DNA of 64,000 nucleotides from JAVBOO01 sp031550435 (GTDB taxonomy: Bacteria > Bacillota > Clostridia > Lachnospirales > WRAX01): assembly GCA_031550435.1 (NCBI GenBank), contig JAVBOO010000009.1, positions 49,315 through 113,314 on the forward strand, given 5' to 3'. How positions within the stretch are numbered: the first letter of the stretch is position 1; every line of letters begins with the position of its first letter. The notes beneath the pieces are model-generated. The model worked only from the letters and a program-made list of their open reading frames with translations. It was not told the origin of the DNA and did not search any database. Positions 31,941 to 41,559 of this stretch are shown here, in pieces. Made by a program: the position numbers and the translations under genes.

Positions 31941-34900
31941 TTAGTAATTAAGCGATGGTATCTCTTGAAGGACAAACGTCATTTCAAAAGTATACAGGAA
32001 GAAATCCTGGAAGTACTTCAGCTTGTGTATTCTCAAAGTTTCTCCGGGAATATACGGCTGTTCGATATACGTGAAACCATGCGGGCTGGCAAGCGAAGGA
32101 TAATCTTCACCGAGGTATGAGAATACCGGTCTTTCGTCTATAGCCGGAGACAAATCGGTAGGTACCTTAAAGGATACATAGCCTTCATCCTCGGCAAACG
32201 CCTCAGCTTTTTCCCAAAGGTCAAGCGTCCAAGGTTTAGTCGAAATGGTTGTTCTTCTGTACGTAGTTTGGCCCTCTATTCTGAGATCCCAGAATACAAC
32301 ATGCTGCGGAGTTGCGGGAACCTCGGGAATATATATTCTGTTTGCGCCGAATTTTATCGGGACTTCGATTACTCCGGGAACAGGAACGATTTTGCCGTTA
32401 ACAAAACTCATAAGTGTTGCATACATCGTTTTGTCTTCGATATTTGTTCCGGTAACGATATTGACGTTAGCTTCAAACGGAACTCCTTCCGTAAGGTAAG
32501 TTGTAACAGAGGAGATGCCGATTGCCGGAGTAAGGCCGGAATTGTCCGGTTTCTCCAGGAACTCGCTGACTCTGTTTTCGGCATAGTCCGCAAGTCCTAC
32601 GGTAACGTTTTTCTTTATGTTTTCAATACCGAATTCTTCAACCGCTCTTGTTATATTGAATGTAAAGCTGTAATCCGTAACGTTCGGGGACTGAACTCCG
32701 TCGCCGCCTACTGCGTTAGCGGTGACCCAAATGGTTCTAAGTTTATGGTTGTCGTGCGCGTCTACGCGGATGAACCATTCGCTGCCTTCCTGGTAAATTT
32801 CATAGTTGTAGGTGGGGTATGTGTTGTCGATAGCGACCGGGCATTCCCAGGACTGCGGATTGCCGTATATATCAATACATGTCAGCACATAGTTATATTG
32901 CCCGTCGGGAAGAACTGCTCCCGAGTCATCGGTACCGTCCCAAGCGACGCTTCCGAATGTATATCCGACAAGCTGGCCTGCGGGGTTTGTAAACGTTTTC
33001 GGACGCATATTGTCGTACTGGCTTCCGTCAATATGTTTTACTTTTTGACCTTCAGAGTCGTATACTTCTGCATATGCGTTTGTAGTACTCCTCATCATAG
33101 CGAGCATCGGAGCTGCTATGTCATATTCGTTGTTGCCGTTAGGCGAGATGGCTATCAGGTCCTTCGAATATATCGTTGCGTTGTAGGGGTTATAGCCGAG
33201 AATCTGAGACTCGCACACCATTCTGTCTACAGCGTAGAACGGGTAACTCTCAAGCGACTCGATTTCGTCGTACATCGTGCTCTTGTCAAAGATAGGAGTT
33301 GCGCTCCAATCGCCTACAAAACCGAGGAAGGGGATTGAAAGTTCATAAAGTTCTCCCACCGGTTTAGCGAATACAAAGCCGTTTACGAAGTAGCCGTTCT
33401 TGAATTTATAGCTTAAATTCTCGCGCATAGCATCCGTAACCGTAAACGTAACGGTTATCTTAGCCTTCGCAAGAGGCGTAAGCGTTAAAGTCTTGCCGGA
33501 AATGATCGCATTGTTCGATGTAAATACGACATTTTCGGAAATGATTTGCTCAAGCGTCGTGTTCAAGTGAAGTGTATCGCTCGAGTCATCTGTATTAACA
33601 AGAGTCAAGGTGTTATCGGCAAGCAACGTGCCGCTCAGCTCAAATTTCTTTGTTGTAATTCCGATATTCTCAATGTAGACATCGAACTTCACGGTCTTGG
33701 AGTCGACATGGTCGCCGAGCTCGATTTTTGTTCTGTTATCTTTTGCGTACATAACAGCCGCAGTCTCTAATGCTCCGTACATGTCGATAAGTCCGGCGCC
33801 TTGAGCCTGAGCCGAATAGTAGATTCCCTTCTCGTCTTTAATAGGACGAGCTGAGGACATGAGCAGGTTCTCGATAAGCTGTTCCTGCTGTTTTCTGGGC
33901 ATATTCGGGAATTTTTTCTCTACATATTCTCTTACTAGTACTGCGGCTCCGGCAACCTGAGGAGTAGCCATTGACGTTCCGCTTTTGTAATTGTACTTCT
34001 CGGGGGTTATAACAGTCGAGTAAATCATACCGCCCACACCGGTAAGGTCGGGCTTAAGCTGAAGGCTCGGAGTAACGCCGCGGGAAGAGAACGTAGAAAT
34101 GCCTTCCGCACCGGATTCCGCCAGTATCACATTGCCCTTATCGAAGGTAACGGAGCCTCCGCCTGCAGCCGCAAGTATTTCTCCGTTCGCTTTCTCAATA
34201 GCGATTACGGGTATAGCGGTATTGGCATCCGTACCAACCATAATAATGCCTTCAACGTTGTTACGGATTATAACACCTGCCGCTCCGCGGGATCTGGCAT
34301 TATTAACCTTTGTTGCGAACGCGGATATAGTTGAATCTCCGCCGCGGGAGACAAGAACTATTTTCCCATTTACGTCAAGTCCGGCATAGTCAGAAATTGC
34401 GCCGAAACCGGGTATGTTTACATACTGCATTGTTTTCCCATGGAAAACTTCACTTGCCGGATGTTTTGTTCCTGTATCCGTGAATCTGATATTCTGTCCG
34501 TTGTATACAAAATATCTGAGCGTAAGATTCGCGTTTTCGGCAGACGCTACGGTGTTAGCGGAAGCGAATGTACCGGGCGCACCTACTGTACCGTAATCCG
34601 GGAACTCTGCGTAAGGATAGTAGCCCGCGATGCTTCCTGTTCTGTGCAGAAGGCTGTTCTGTCCGACCCACGAGCTGTTACCGGCGGAAGAGGCAACATA
34701 GGTTCCGCCCAAATCGCAGGTGTTAAAGGCATTTTCGAGGTTGAACATTCCGTAATTTCCGGGATAAGAATCAAATCCGCACGGAGTGCCGAGCGAAAGG
34801 TTGATTGAGTCTGCTCCGAGCTTAAAAGCGTCTTCAACGCCGGCAAGGATAGCCGCGTCACTGGAGCTTCCGTCTGCGGATGAGAAGACTTTCATCGCCA

Positions 34901-35939
34901 TGAGCTGTGCTTTGGGAGCCATACCGATAACTACGCCTTCATCGGTTGCGTTAGCGGCGGTGATACCGGCAACGTGAGTTCCGTGGCCGACAAGGTCGTC
35001 CATGGGGTCTCTGTCTTTATCCCTGTAGTCATAGCCGAAAATTACCTTATCGTTAAAATAATACTGAAGTTTGGAGTCAACACGTGCGGTAAGGCCGACT
35101 GTGTTCTTAACTTCTTCGACGCGGGCGATAAAATCATTCTTCATGATTCTTCCGGGGGCATCGAGGTTGTTGAGGAGTTCGTGGTCGTATTTAATGCCTG
35201 TATCAACGATGGCAATAAGCTTGCCTTCTCCCTGATATCCGCTTGTCCATGCGTAGTTGGCCGAAACCATCTTTGTTGCCGACAAGTCATCGGGTGTAAC
35301 GGGAGCTTCGTAAGTATTTGATATGTAAACATCTTTTACGAGGGGGTTTTCCCTGAGAGCAAGCATATCCTTGTATGAGAGATTTGCCGCAAAGCCGTTG
35401 ATTATTGTCGTGTAATTGCAGATAATCTCTGCGTCGGCATCCATAGAGACGATATCGTTGATTACCGCTTCTTGTTCGCTGATAATCGTTTCGGCTCTAA
35501 GCTGCACTTCTTTTACTTTCAGAGCTTCAGCCTGTCTTGCCTGAGCCTCTTCAAGCTTTGAAGCTGTTCTTGAGGAACTTTCTTGAAATTCGGGTTTGTG
35601 GTAAGCGCTTAATTTCTGTATATCTGTTCCTATCGGCTCGCTTTTAAGCTCAACTATAACTTCAAAACGAGCGTTCTCGTCGACTACGTCGTTTACGGCC
35701 AGTGTATCGACGTCAATCTTTTTACCGTTATCGTGCTCGATATTGGTAAAATTGACATCTTTCACTGCCTCGTCGTAGTCCACTTTTCTTGATGCGGCAT
35801 CGGTTCCGTCAGCTTGGCTGAAATCCTGGTACACAACATATTCGCCGTCCTCAAGCACCGGCTCGGACGCGAATACCGTTGTATGGATTGAAGTGACCAG
35901 CATGGTTGAAACCAGCAATGTTGCTAACAGCCTTTTCAT
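31941..35939 (-). CDS. secreted subtilisin-like serine protease (S8, C5a peptidase/lactocepin type)
   Basis: A 1332-residue exported protease. Residues 1-25 are a signal peptide, and about 30-205 an I9-like propeptide region with a charged coiled-coil stretch. The catalytic domain spans about 215-690, with Asp246 (AIVDTGI), His319 (GHGTHVAG) and Ser656 (SGTSMATPQVAG). A protease-associated (PA) insert lies at about 490-610 (KIVLVSRGG). Downstream come Fn3-like domains as in C5a peptidase, and a FlgD-type Ig domain (VAWDGTDDSG.VLPDGQYNY). No LPXTG or SLH anchor is present. It likely degrades proteins outside the cell and supplies peptides and amino acids, which fits a glutamate fermenter. Confidence 0.95.
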   Translation of the reverse strand: MKRLLATLLVSTMLVTSIHTTVFASEPVLEDGEYVVYQDFSQADGTDAASRKVDYDEAVKDVNFTNIEHDNGKKIDVDTLAVNDVVDENARFEVIVELKSEPIGTDIQKLSAYHKPEFQESSSRTASKLEEAQARQAEALKVKEVQLRAETIISEQEAVINDIVSMDADAEIICNYTTIINGFAANLSYKDMLALRENPLVKDVYISNTYEAPVTPDDLSATKMVSANYAWTSGYQGEGKLIAIVDTGIKYDHELLNNLDAPGRIMKNDFIARVEEVKNTVGLTARVDSKLQYYFNDKVIFGYDYRDKDRDPMDDLVGHGTHVAGITAANATDEGVVIGMAPKAQLMAMKVFSSADGSSSDAAILAGVEDAFKLGADSINLSLGTPCGFDSYPGNYGMFNLENAFNTCDLGGTYVASSAGNSSWVGQNSLLHRTGSIAGYYPYAEFPDYGTVGAPGTFASANTVASAENANLTLRYFVYNGQNIRFTDTGTKHPASEVFHGKTMQYVNIPGFGAISDYAGLDVNGKIVLVSRGGDSTISAFATKVNNARSRGAAGVIIRNNVEGIIMVGTDANTAIPVIAIEKANGEILAAAGGGSVTFDKGNVILAESGAEGISTFSSRGVTPSLQLKPDLTGVGGMIYSTVITPEKYNYKSGTSMATPQVAGAAVLVREYVEKKFPNMPRKQQEQLIENLLMSSARPIKDEKGIYYSAQAQGAGLIDMYGALETAAVMYAKDNRTKIELGDHVDSKTVKFDVYIENIGITTKKFELSGTLLADNTLTLVNTDDSSDTLHLNTTLEQIISENVVFTSNNAIISGKTLTLTPLAKAKITVTFTVTDAMRENLSYKFKNGYFVNGFVFAKPVGELYELSIPFLGFVGDWSATPIFDKSTMYDEIESLESYPFYAVDRMVCESQILGYNPYNATIYSKDLIAISPNGNNEYDIAAPMLAMMRSTTNAYAEVYDSEGQKVKHIDGSQYDNMRPKTFTNPAGQLVGYTFGSVAWDGTDDSGAVLPDGQYNYVLTCIDIYGNPQSWECPVAIDNTYPTYNYEIYQEGSEWFIRVDAHDNHKLRTIWVTANAVGGDGVQSPNVTDYSFTFNITRAVEEFGIENIKKNVTVGLADYAENRVSEFLEKPDNSGLTPAIGISSVTTYLTEGVPFEANVNIVTGTNIEDKTMYATLMSFVNGKIVPVPGVIEVPIKFGANRIYIPEVPATPQHVVFWDLRIEGQTTYRRTTISTKPWTLDLWEKAEAFAEDEGYVSFKVPTDLSPAIDERPVFSYLGEDYPSLASPHGFTYIEQPYIPGETLRIHKLKYFQDFFLYTFEMTFVLQEIPSLNY

Positions 35940-35980
35940 TCCTTAAACTCCTCCTCAAAAGTATTTTCAGGTTCGACTTG

Positions 35981-36009
35981 AGGATAATTCAAATTGAAAA
36001 AAATGTCAA
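35981..36009 (-). promoter_or_regulatory. promoter of the protease-cohesin operon
   Basis: On the minus strand a perfect TTGACA (36004-36009) and TATCCT (35981-35986) are 17 bp apart. GAGGAGGAG then lies before the start codon. Confidence 0.75.
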
Positions 36010-36272
36010 TACTAGAAAAATATACAATATATCATAAGAAATGGTAATATTATGCACTGCTTACATTGATTTCGTCAAACATGCACAGTTTCCGAGTAAT
36101 ATGGCAATTGATAATTAGGGATTTTTAACTATTGCGGTGCATAACACAAGGTTAAAAAAAATAATGGAAAAGTTTGGGACTGGTGTCGTAATTCTTAAAG
36201 GTCACAAAGTTGTTATATATGAAAGCATTAAATAAGCTCAAAATATGGCGTGCTGTCCCGTACGTCTACTAA

Positions 36273-37157
36273 CTATAGCCTCAGTTCATCCAAGAATGTC
36301 GCAACTGTTTTGCTTTTAGGCAGTCTTTCGAGAGATACGGCTCCGAGCATATGAGTGAGCGGTTCCTTATCAAGTTCTGCCTTTATCAACCCTTCGAAGC
36401 CCTTAAGGCAAAAATCGGGCGCAAATCCGACGCCGAGCCCTGCCTTCGCCGTTTCGATAAGCAGGTCAACGCTGCCCATTTCGATTTCCGGAACAACGTT
36501 AATACCGTTGTCGGTCATGAGTTTGTCAAAATAAAAACGGGTGACGGTTTGCCTGTCCAGCACTATAAGAGGAAGTTTAGAAATTTCGGCAAGCGTATTC
36601 GGGATATGCTTGCCCTCCCAAATTTCTTTTGATAGAATAAAACAGTCGCGAACGGCGATTTGCTGTTCGAGCCTAAACACATTTTCGGGCAGGTTTTGAG
36701 GAATATTGACGACTGCGATATCAACATCGCCGTTTTGTAGCAGTCTGAGACAATCCGGAGACGTGCGGTTTACGATCGTGATTTTTATGCCCGGATGAAG
36801 AACTCGGAATGTTTTTATCCTGGGAAGAAGAAAGTATTTGCATATGGTGTCGGTTGACGCGAGGCGTATTTCTCCGGATTCAAGATTCTGTCGCTCCAAC
36901 AACATCCTTTCGCCTGCGTTTATCAGGGTAACGGCTTTTTTGACATAGTCGAACAGCATTTTACCGTCTTCTGTCATCCTGACCTGCTTGGTTCCCCTGT
37001 AAAACAACGGACAGCCGAGTTTCAGCTCCAGCTGCTTTATACCCTGGCTGACAGCCGACTGCGAAAGATAGAGCTCTTGCGCTCCTATCGTAAAGCTTAG
37101 ATTTTTTGCGACATGGTAAAACAGTTTATACAGTTCATAGCTCACATCAGCCTGCAT
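36273..37157 (-). CDS. LysR-family transcriptional regulator
   Basis: A 294-residue regulator. The N-terminal helix-turn-helix is clear (YKLFYHVAKNLSFTIGAQEL, SQSAVSQGIKQLELKLGCPL), followed by the usual linker helix and a two-lobed ligand-binding domain (GEIRLASTDTICKYFLLP, VDIAVVN, GLGVGFAP). The ATG at 37157 follows AAGGAG. A start at 37172 is less good. It is divergent from the purine operon with about 157 bp between, the usual layout for a LysR protein and its target, but purine control by LysR is not established in Firmicutes, so the link is only inferred. Confidence 0.92.
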   Translation of the reverse strand: MQADVSYELYKLFYHVAKNLSFTIGAQELYLSQSAVSQGIKQLELKLGCPLFYRGTKQVRMTEDGKMLFDYVKKAVTLINAGERMLLERQNLESGEIRLASTDTICKYFLLPRIKTFRVLHPGIKITIVNRTSPDCLRLLQNGDVDIAVVNIPQNLPENVFRLEQQIAVRDCFILSKEIWEGKHIPNTLAEISKLPLIVLDRQTVTRFYFDKLMTDNGINVVPEIEMGSVDLLIETAKAGLGVGFAPDFCLKGFEGLIKAELDKEPLTHMLGAVSLERLPKSKTVATFLDELRL

Positions 37158-37314
37158 GGTTGCTCCTTTCATAAGCTGCGCTAATAAATCGCAGTAGAAA
37201 CATTAATTATGCTTCTTCATCTTACTATGCTAGAATGGAAAAGTACAGTCGTGTTTCGCAAAAACAGTCAAAAATCGGAACCGGTCGTAACTGTAAAGAT
37301 TTTGGGAGGTAAAT

Positions 37315-40300
37315 ATGAACAGAGTTTATGTTGAGAAGAAAAAAGGTTTTGATTTGGGAGCTCTCGAAATTCAAAACGAAATTAACTCGTTCCTTAAAGT
37401 CGAAAGCGTAAAAAACACCCGCTTGCTTGTCCGCTATGACGCGGAGGGCTTTACGGACGAAGAGTTCGGCAGAGCGGTTAATGAACTGTTTTCTCAGAGT
37501 GTGACCGAAAACGTGTATGCTGCCGATTACAAACCGGAAGCGGGACGAGTTTTGGCGACGGAATATCTGCCCGGACAGTACGATCAGCGCAGTGATTTTG
37601 CTACGCAAAACGCGAAACTTCTGCTTGGGAAAGAAGAGTTGGCAGTTAAATGCAGCATAGTTATGCTTTTTGACGGCCAAATTTCCGATGAAGATTTCGA
37701 AAAAATAAAAGGTTATTTCATTAATCGTGTCGAAAGTATGGAGAGCTCGCTCGACCTTCCAAAGACACTGCACATTAACTATAAAGAAATTGAAACAATC
37801 GAGACGCTCACGGGTTTTTGCGACCTCGACAAAGAGGGACTTTTGAAACTCCGCGGAGAAAAGGGCATTAACATGGATATCGAAGATCTTCTGTTCTGCC
37901 AAGAGTATTTCCGCAAGGAGAAAAAAGACCCGACAATCACGGAAATACGCGCTTTTGATACGTACTGGTCCGACCATTGCCGTCACAGTACGTTTATGAC
38001 GATTATCGACGAAATAAACGTTGAAGACAGTATTTACAAGCCCGCCATTCTCGACGCGCTCAACAGGTATTATTCGGCAAAGAAGCAGATGAACTCCGAT
38101 AAACCGACTTGCCTGATGGACCTGGCAACAATCGGCATGAGACAGATGCGCCAAGTGGGAACTCTTTCGGACATGGAGGTTTCAGACGAGGTTAACGCCT
38201 GCAGTATTTACGCTGATGTTGTTGTTGACGGCAAGCCCGAAGAATGGCTTTTTATGTTCAAGAACGAAACACATAACCATCCGACTGAAATCGAACCGTT
38301 CGGAGGGGCTTCAACCTGTCTCGGCGGCGGGATCAGAGATCCGCTTTCGGGCCGTTCGTATGTTCACGGCGCGATACGTCTGACAGGCTGCGGAAATCCG
38401 CTCACTCCTTATAAGGACACACTTTCCGGCAAGCTTCCTCAGCGCAAACTGACACGCACGGCTGCCGAGGGGTATTCGTCCTATTCGAACCAAATCGGCC
38501 TCGCTTCGGGTCATCTTATGGAAATTTATGACGACGGTTTTGTCGCGAAGCGCATGGAATGCGGAGCGCTCGTTGCGGGAGCCCGCAAAGAGGATGTTGT
38601 GCGCCTTGCTCCCATCAAAGGCGATGTTATTGTCCTTCTCGGAGGAAATACGGGAAGAGACGGTTGCGGCGGCGCGACGGGCTCTTCAAGGGAACACGAC
38701 GAAAATTCTCTCGAAAACGGAGGAGCGGAGGTTCAAAAGGGCAACCCGGCTATAGAGAGAAATATAGTTCGCCTGTTCAGAGACCCCGTTGCTTCACGAA
38801 TGATAAAAAAATGTAACGACTTCGGTGCCGGCGGCGTATCCGTAGCGGTATGCGAGCTTGCCGAAAGCCTTGATATTGACCTCAATAAAGTTCCTCTTAA
38901 ATACGGCGGGTTGGACGGAACCGAAATAGCGATTTCCGAGTCTCAGGAGCGCATGGCGTGTATGCTTGCGGCCGCTGATCTTGACGCGTTTGTCGAAATG
39001 GCAAACAAAGAGAATCTTAACTGCGTAAAAATCGCGGAAGTAACCGACACGGGCAGAGTAATAATGAAATGGAACGGTAAAGTTATAGTCGACATTTCTG
39101 CCGAAATGCTTGGAAGCGGCGGAGTTCGCTCGCATACAAAAATCAATGTCGGTGCGCCGGCAGACGAAAAACTCGGCGGCATAAAAGTAAAGGGACTTGA
39201 TGAAAAGAAAACGCTCAGGGAGAAATGGCTGCACAACATGTCGGATTTGAATGTCTGTTCGAAGGCTGAGATTGCGAATCGTTTTGACACAACGGCTTCG
39301 GCGGGAACTGTATTCTTGCCTTACGGCGGAGCAAACCAAAAAACACCCGAGCTTGGGCTCTGTATGAAATTTCCCGCTCGTCTCGGAAAATGCGATACCG
39401 CTACACTCATGACGGTCGGGTATAATCCGAAACTGGGCTATTTCAGCCCGTTCCACCAGGGAATGTACGCAGTGCTCGAATCCGTTCATAAAATCGTTGC
39501 CATGGGCGGAGATCTATCAAAAATAAAGCTTACGTTCCAGGAGTATTATGAAAAGCTCGGAACCGACGCAACACGCTGGGGCAAACCTTTTGCTGCCCTT
39601 CTCGGGGCATACAGGGCTGAGGACGAGCTTAAAATACCTTCAATCGGCGGCAAAGACAGCATGTCCGGTACGTTTACCGATATAGACGTTCCGCCGTCGC
39701 TGATATCGTTTGCCGTAACCACAGGCGATGTTAACCGCGTTGTATCTTCGGCATTTAAGAAAGCCGGCAGTCGCGTTATACTTGTCAGCGCGGACAAAGG
39801 AAGCGACCTTGTTCCCGATTTTGACCAGATCAGAGGAAATCTCCGAGCGGTCAGCGAACTTTGCATGACCGGTCAAGTACTCGCTTCCGGCACCGCAGGC
39901 TTCGGCGGAGTTGCTGCCGCTGTTTCGAACATGTGCTTCGGAAACGGCATCGGCTTTGAGTTTGCGGACGGTGAACACAACTATTTTGAACCGGATTATA
40001 CGGCAATTATTCTTGAGGTAACCGAGACAGCGGATTTAAGCGGTCTGAATTACAAAGAACTCGGAATAACAACATCAAGCGGTGTTATATCGGCGGGGTC
40101 GGAGAAAATCTGCCTCAGCGAAGTGCTTCAGGCTTCCGAAAGCGCTCTTGAGCCGGTATTCTCGTCTGCCCCGCTTGTAAAGCCCGAATACGAGTTTATA
40201 CCCTTGGCGGACTTTGCGGGGAAAACAAACGCGGTTTCGTCTAAAAAAGTTAACCCGGTCGTTTTGATACCGATCTTCCCCGGAACAAACGGAGAATACG

Positions 40301-41559
40301 AGTTACAGGACGGCTTCACAAAAACCGGCGCCTGCGTCAAGACTTACTTGTTCTGTAACCGCACACCTGCGCTTAGAGAGAAAAGTTACTCGGAACTTGC
40401 AGCGGAAATCGGCAAGGCAGACATTTTTGCGATACCTTCCGGCATGAGCGCCGGCAGCGAACCGGGCGGAAGTGCAAAGCTTATAGCGGTTATACTCAAT
40501 GCCGCGCCGGTAAGAGAAGCTCTGACGGCTCTTATCGGAAGAGGCGGGCTTGTACTGGGAATAGGCGAGGGCTTCCATGCTCTTGTTAAAGTCGGGCTCC
40601 TGCCTTACGGAAAATTTTCGGAAAACACGGAAATTGCTCTTGAAAAGAACACACGCAACAAATATATCTGCCAGACCGGACGTATACGAATCACAAGTAC
40701 GAACACTCCTTGGCTGGCATCTCGTTCTGTCGGCGAAACGGGCCTTGTTCCTGTTTCGATACAGGAGGGCAGAGTCGTAATCGGCAAGGAAACGTTTGAG
40801 AGACTCAGCGCGAACGGACAAATTACGGCTCAGTATGTCGATAAACACGGAAACCCGACTATGTGTAAAACTTGCAACCCGACAGGCGCGGATTATGCAG
40901 TTGAAAGCATGACAGATCCGACGGGACGCATATTCGGCTGCACTTCATCTTTCGAAAGAACGGGCGTTGACGTTTACAAGAACGTACCGGGAATAATGAC
41001 ACTTGATATACTTGAAAACGGCGTAAACTTCTTTGCGCAAAAACAGCCGCAGGTCGCAGTACTTATGGGAAGCGATTCCGACTGGAAGATCGTTAAGCCT
41101 GCGTGCGATATACTGAACAAATTCGGCGTGGACTTTGAAGTTAACGTACTTTCGGCGCACCGGACACCGGAGCGGACAGCCGAGTATGTCAAAGCTCTGT
41201 ACGGCAGGGGCTTTAAGGCAGTTATCGGAGCGGCGGGAAAAGCTGCGCACCTTGCCGGAGTTATCGCGGCCCATACGACGCTTCCCGTTATCGGCCTGCC
41301 GGTCGCAGGTTCCTCCGCAACGGCGGGCGGAATGGACGCTTTGCTGGCAACGGTTCAAATGCCGCCGGGCATACCCGTTGCGACGGTTGCTATAGACGGA
41401 GCGCAAAATGCGGCTCTTCTCGCACTTTCGATAATTGCCAACAACAATTTGAACATCCACAATAAGCTCGAACAGTACCGAAGAGATATGGAAGTAGCCG
41501 TAAACAACAAGCACTTAAGCCTTCAAAACGAGGTGAAAAACGCTTATGGAAAGCACTAA
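37315..41559 (+). CDS. purL: FGAM synthase with degenerate glutaminase domain, fused to PurE
   Basis: A 1414-residue fusion. Residues 1 to about 960 are the single-chain FGAM synthase of the Streptococcus/Clostridium type, with intact DTYWSDHCRHSTF, FKNETHNHPTEIEPFGGA and GGKDSMSGTF. Residues about 980-1235 are the PurQ-like glutaminase domain, but the nucleophile motif GICNGFQ reads GIGEGFH (Gly1084 for Cys) and SHGEG reads SIQEG (Ile1149 for His). It should not hydrolyse glutamine. Residues about 1245-1400 are PurE, which handles the next carboxylation of AIR (MGSDSDW, SAHRTPERT, AHLAGVIA). Other PurL proteins of this clade stop near 1240 residues. GGGAGG precedes the ATG. The gene overlaps purF by 14 bp. 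Confidence 0.95.
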   Translation: MNRVYVEKKKGFDLGALEIQNEINSFLKVESVKNTRLLVRYDAEGFTDEEFGRAVNELFSQSVTENVYAADYKPEAGRVLATEYLPGQYDQRSDFATQNAKLLLGKEELAVKCSIVMLFDGQISDEDFEKIKGYFINRVESMESSLDLPKTLHINYKEIETIETLTGFCDLDKEGLLKLRGEKGINMDIEDLLFCQEYFRKEKKDPTITEIRAFDTYWSDHCRHSTFMTIIDEINVEDSIYKPAILDALNRYYSAKKQMNSDKPTCLMDLATIGMRQMRQVGTLSDMEVSDEVNACSIYADVVVDGKPEEWLFMFKNETHNHPTEIEPFGGASTCLGGGIRDPLSGRSYVHGAIRLTGCGNPLTPYKDTLSGKLPQRKLTRTAAEGYSSYSNQIGLASGHLMEIYDDGFVAKRMECGALVAGARKEDVVRLAPIKGDVIVLLGGNTGRDGCGGATGSSREHDENSLENGGAEVQKGNPAIERNIVRLFRDPVASRMIKKCNDFGAGGVSVAVCELAESLDIDLNKVPLKYGGLDGTEIAISESQERMACMLAAADLDAFVEMANKENLNCVKIAEVTDTGRVIMKWNGKVIVDISAEMLGSGGVRSHTKINVGAPADEKLGGIKVKGLDEKKTLREKWLHNMSDLNVCSKAEIANRFDTTASAGTVFLPYGGANQKTPELGLCMKFPARLGKCDTATLMTVGYNPKLGYFSPFHQGMYAVLESVHKIVAMGGDLSKIKLTFQEYYEKLGTDATRWGKPFAALLGAYRAEDELKIPSIGGKDSMSGTFTDIDVPPSLISFAVTTGDVNRVVSSAFKKAGSRVILVSADKGSDLVPDFDQIRGNLRAVSELCMTGQVLASGTAGFGGVAAAVSNMCFGNGIGFEFADGEHNYFEPDYTAIILEVTETADLSGLNYKELGITTSSGVISAGSEKICLSEVLQASESALEPVFSSAPLVKPEYEFIPLADFAGKTNAVSSKKVNPVVLIPIFPGTNGEYELQDGFTKTGACVKTYLFCNRTPALREKSYSELAAEIGKADIFAIPSGMSAGSEPGGSAKLIAVILNAAPVREALTALIGRGGLVLGIGEGFHALVKVGLLPYGKFSENTEIALEKNTRNKYICQTGRIRITSTNTPWLASRSVGETGLVPVSIQEGRVVIGKETFERLSANGQITAQYVDKHGNPTMCKTCNPTGADYAVESMTDPTGRIFGCTSSFERTGVDVYKNVPGIMTLDILENGVNFFAQKQPQVAVLMGSDSDWKIVKPACDILNKFGVDFEVNVLSAHRTPERTAEYVKALYGRGFKAVIGAAGKAAHLAGVIAAHTTLPVIGLPVAGSSATAGGMDALLATVQMPPGIPVATVAIDGAQNAALLALSIIANNNLNIHNKLEQYRRDMEVAVNNKHLSLQNEVKNAYGKH

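Noticed and set aside
32268..33338. 356-codon plus-strand frame opposite the subtilisin
   Set aside because: It is antisense to well-conserved domains and has no ribosome site or recognisable product.
37173..37314. Purine riboswitch or PurR box before purL
   Set aside because: Neither the guanine-aptamer core nor a pair of PurR boxes is visible in the 142 bp.
37225..38154. 309-codon minus-strand frame opposite purL
   Set aside because: It lies wholly against the 5' end of purL, has no family resemblance and is a shadow of the codon pattern on the other strand.
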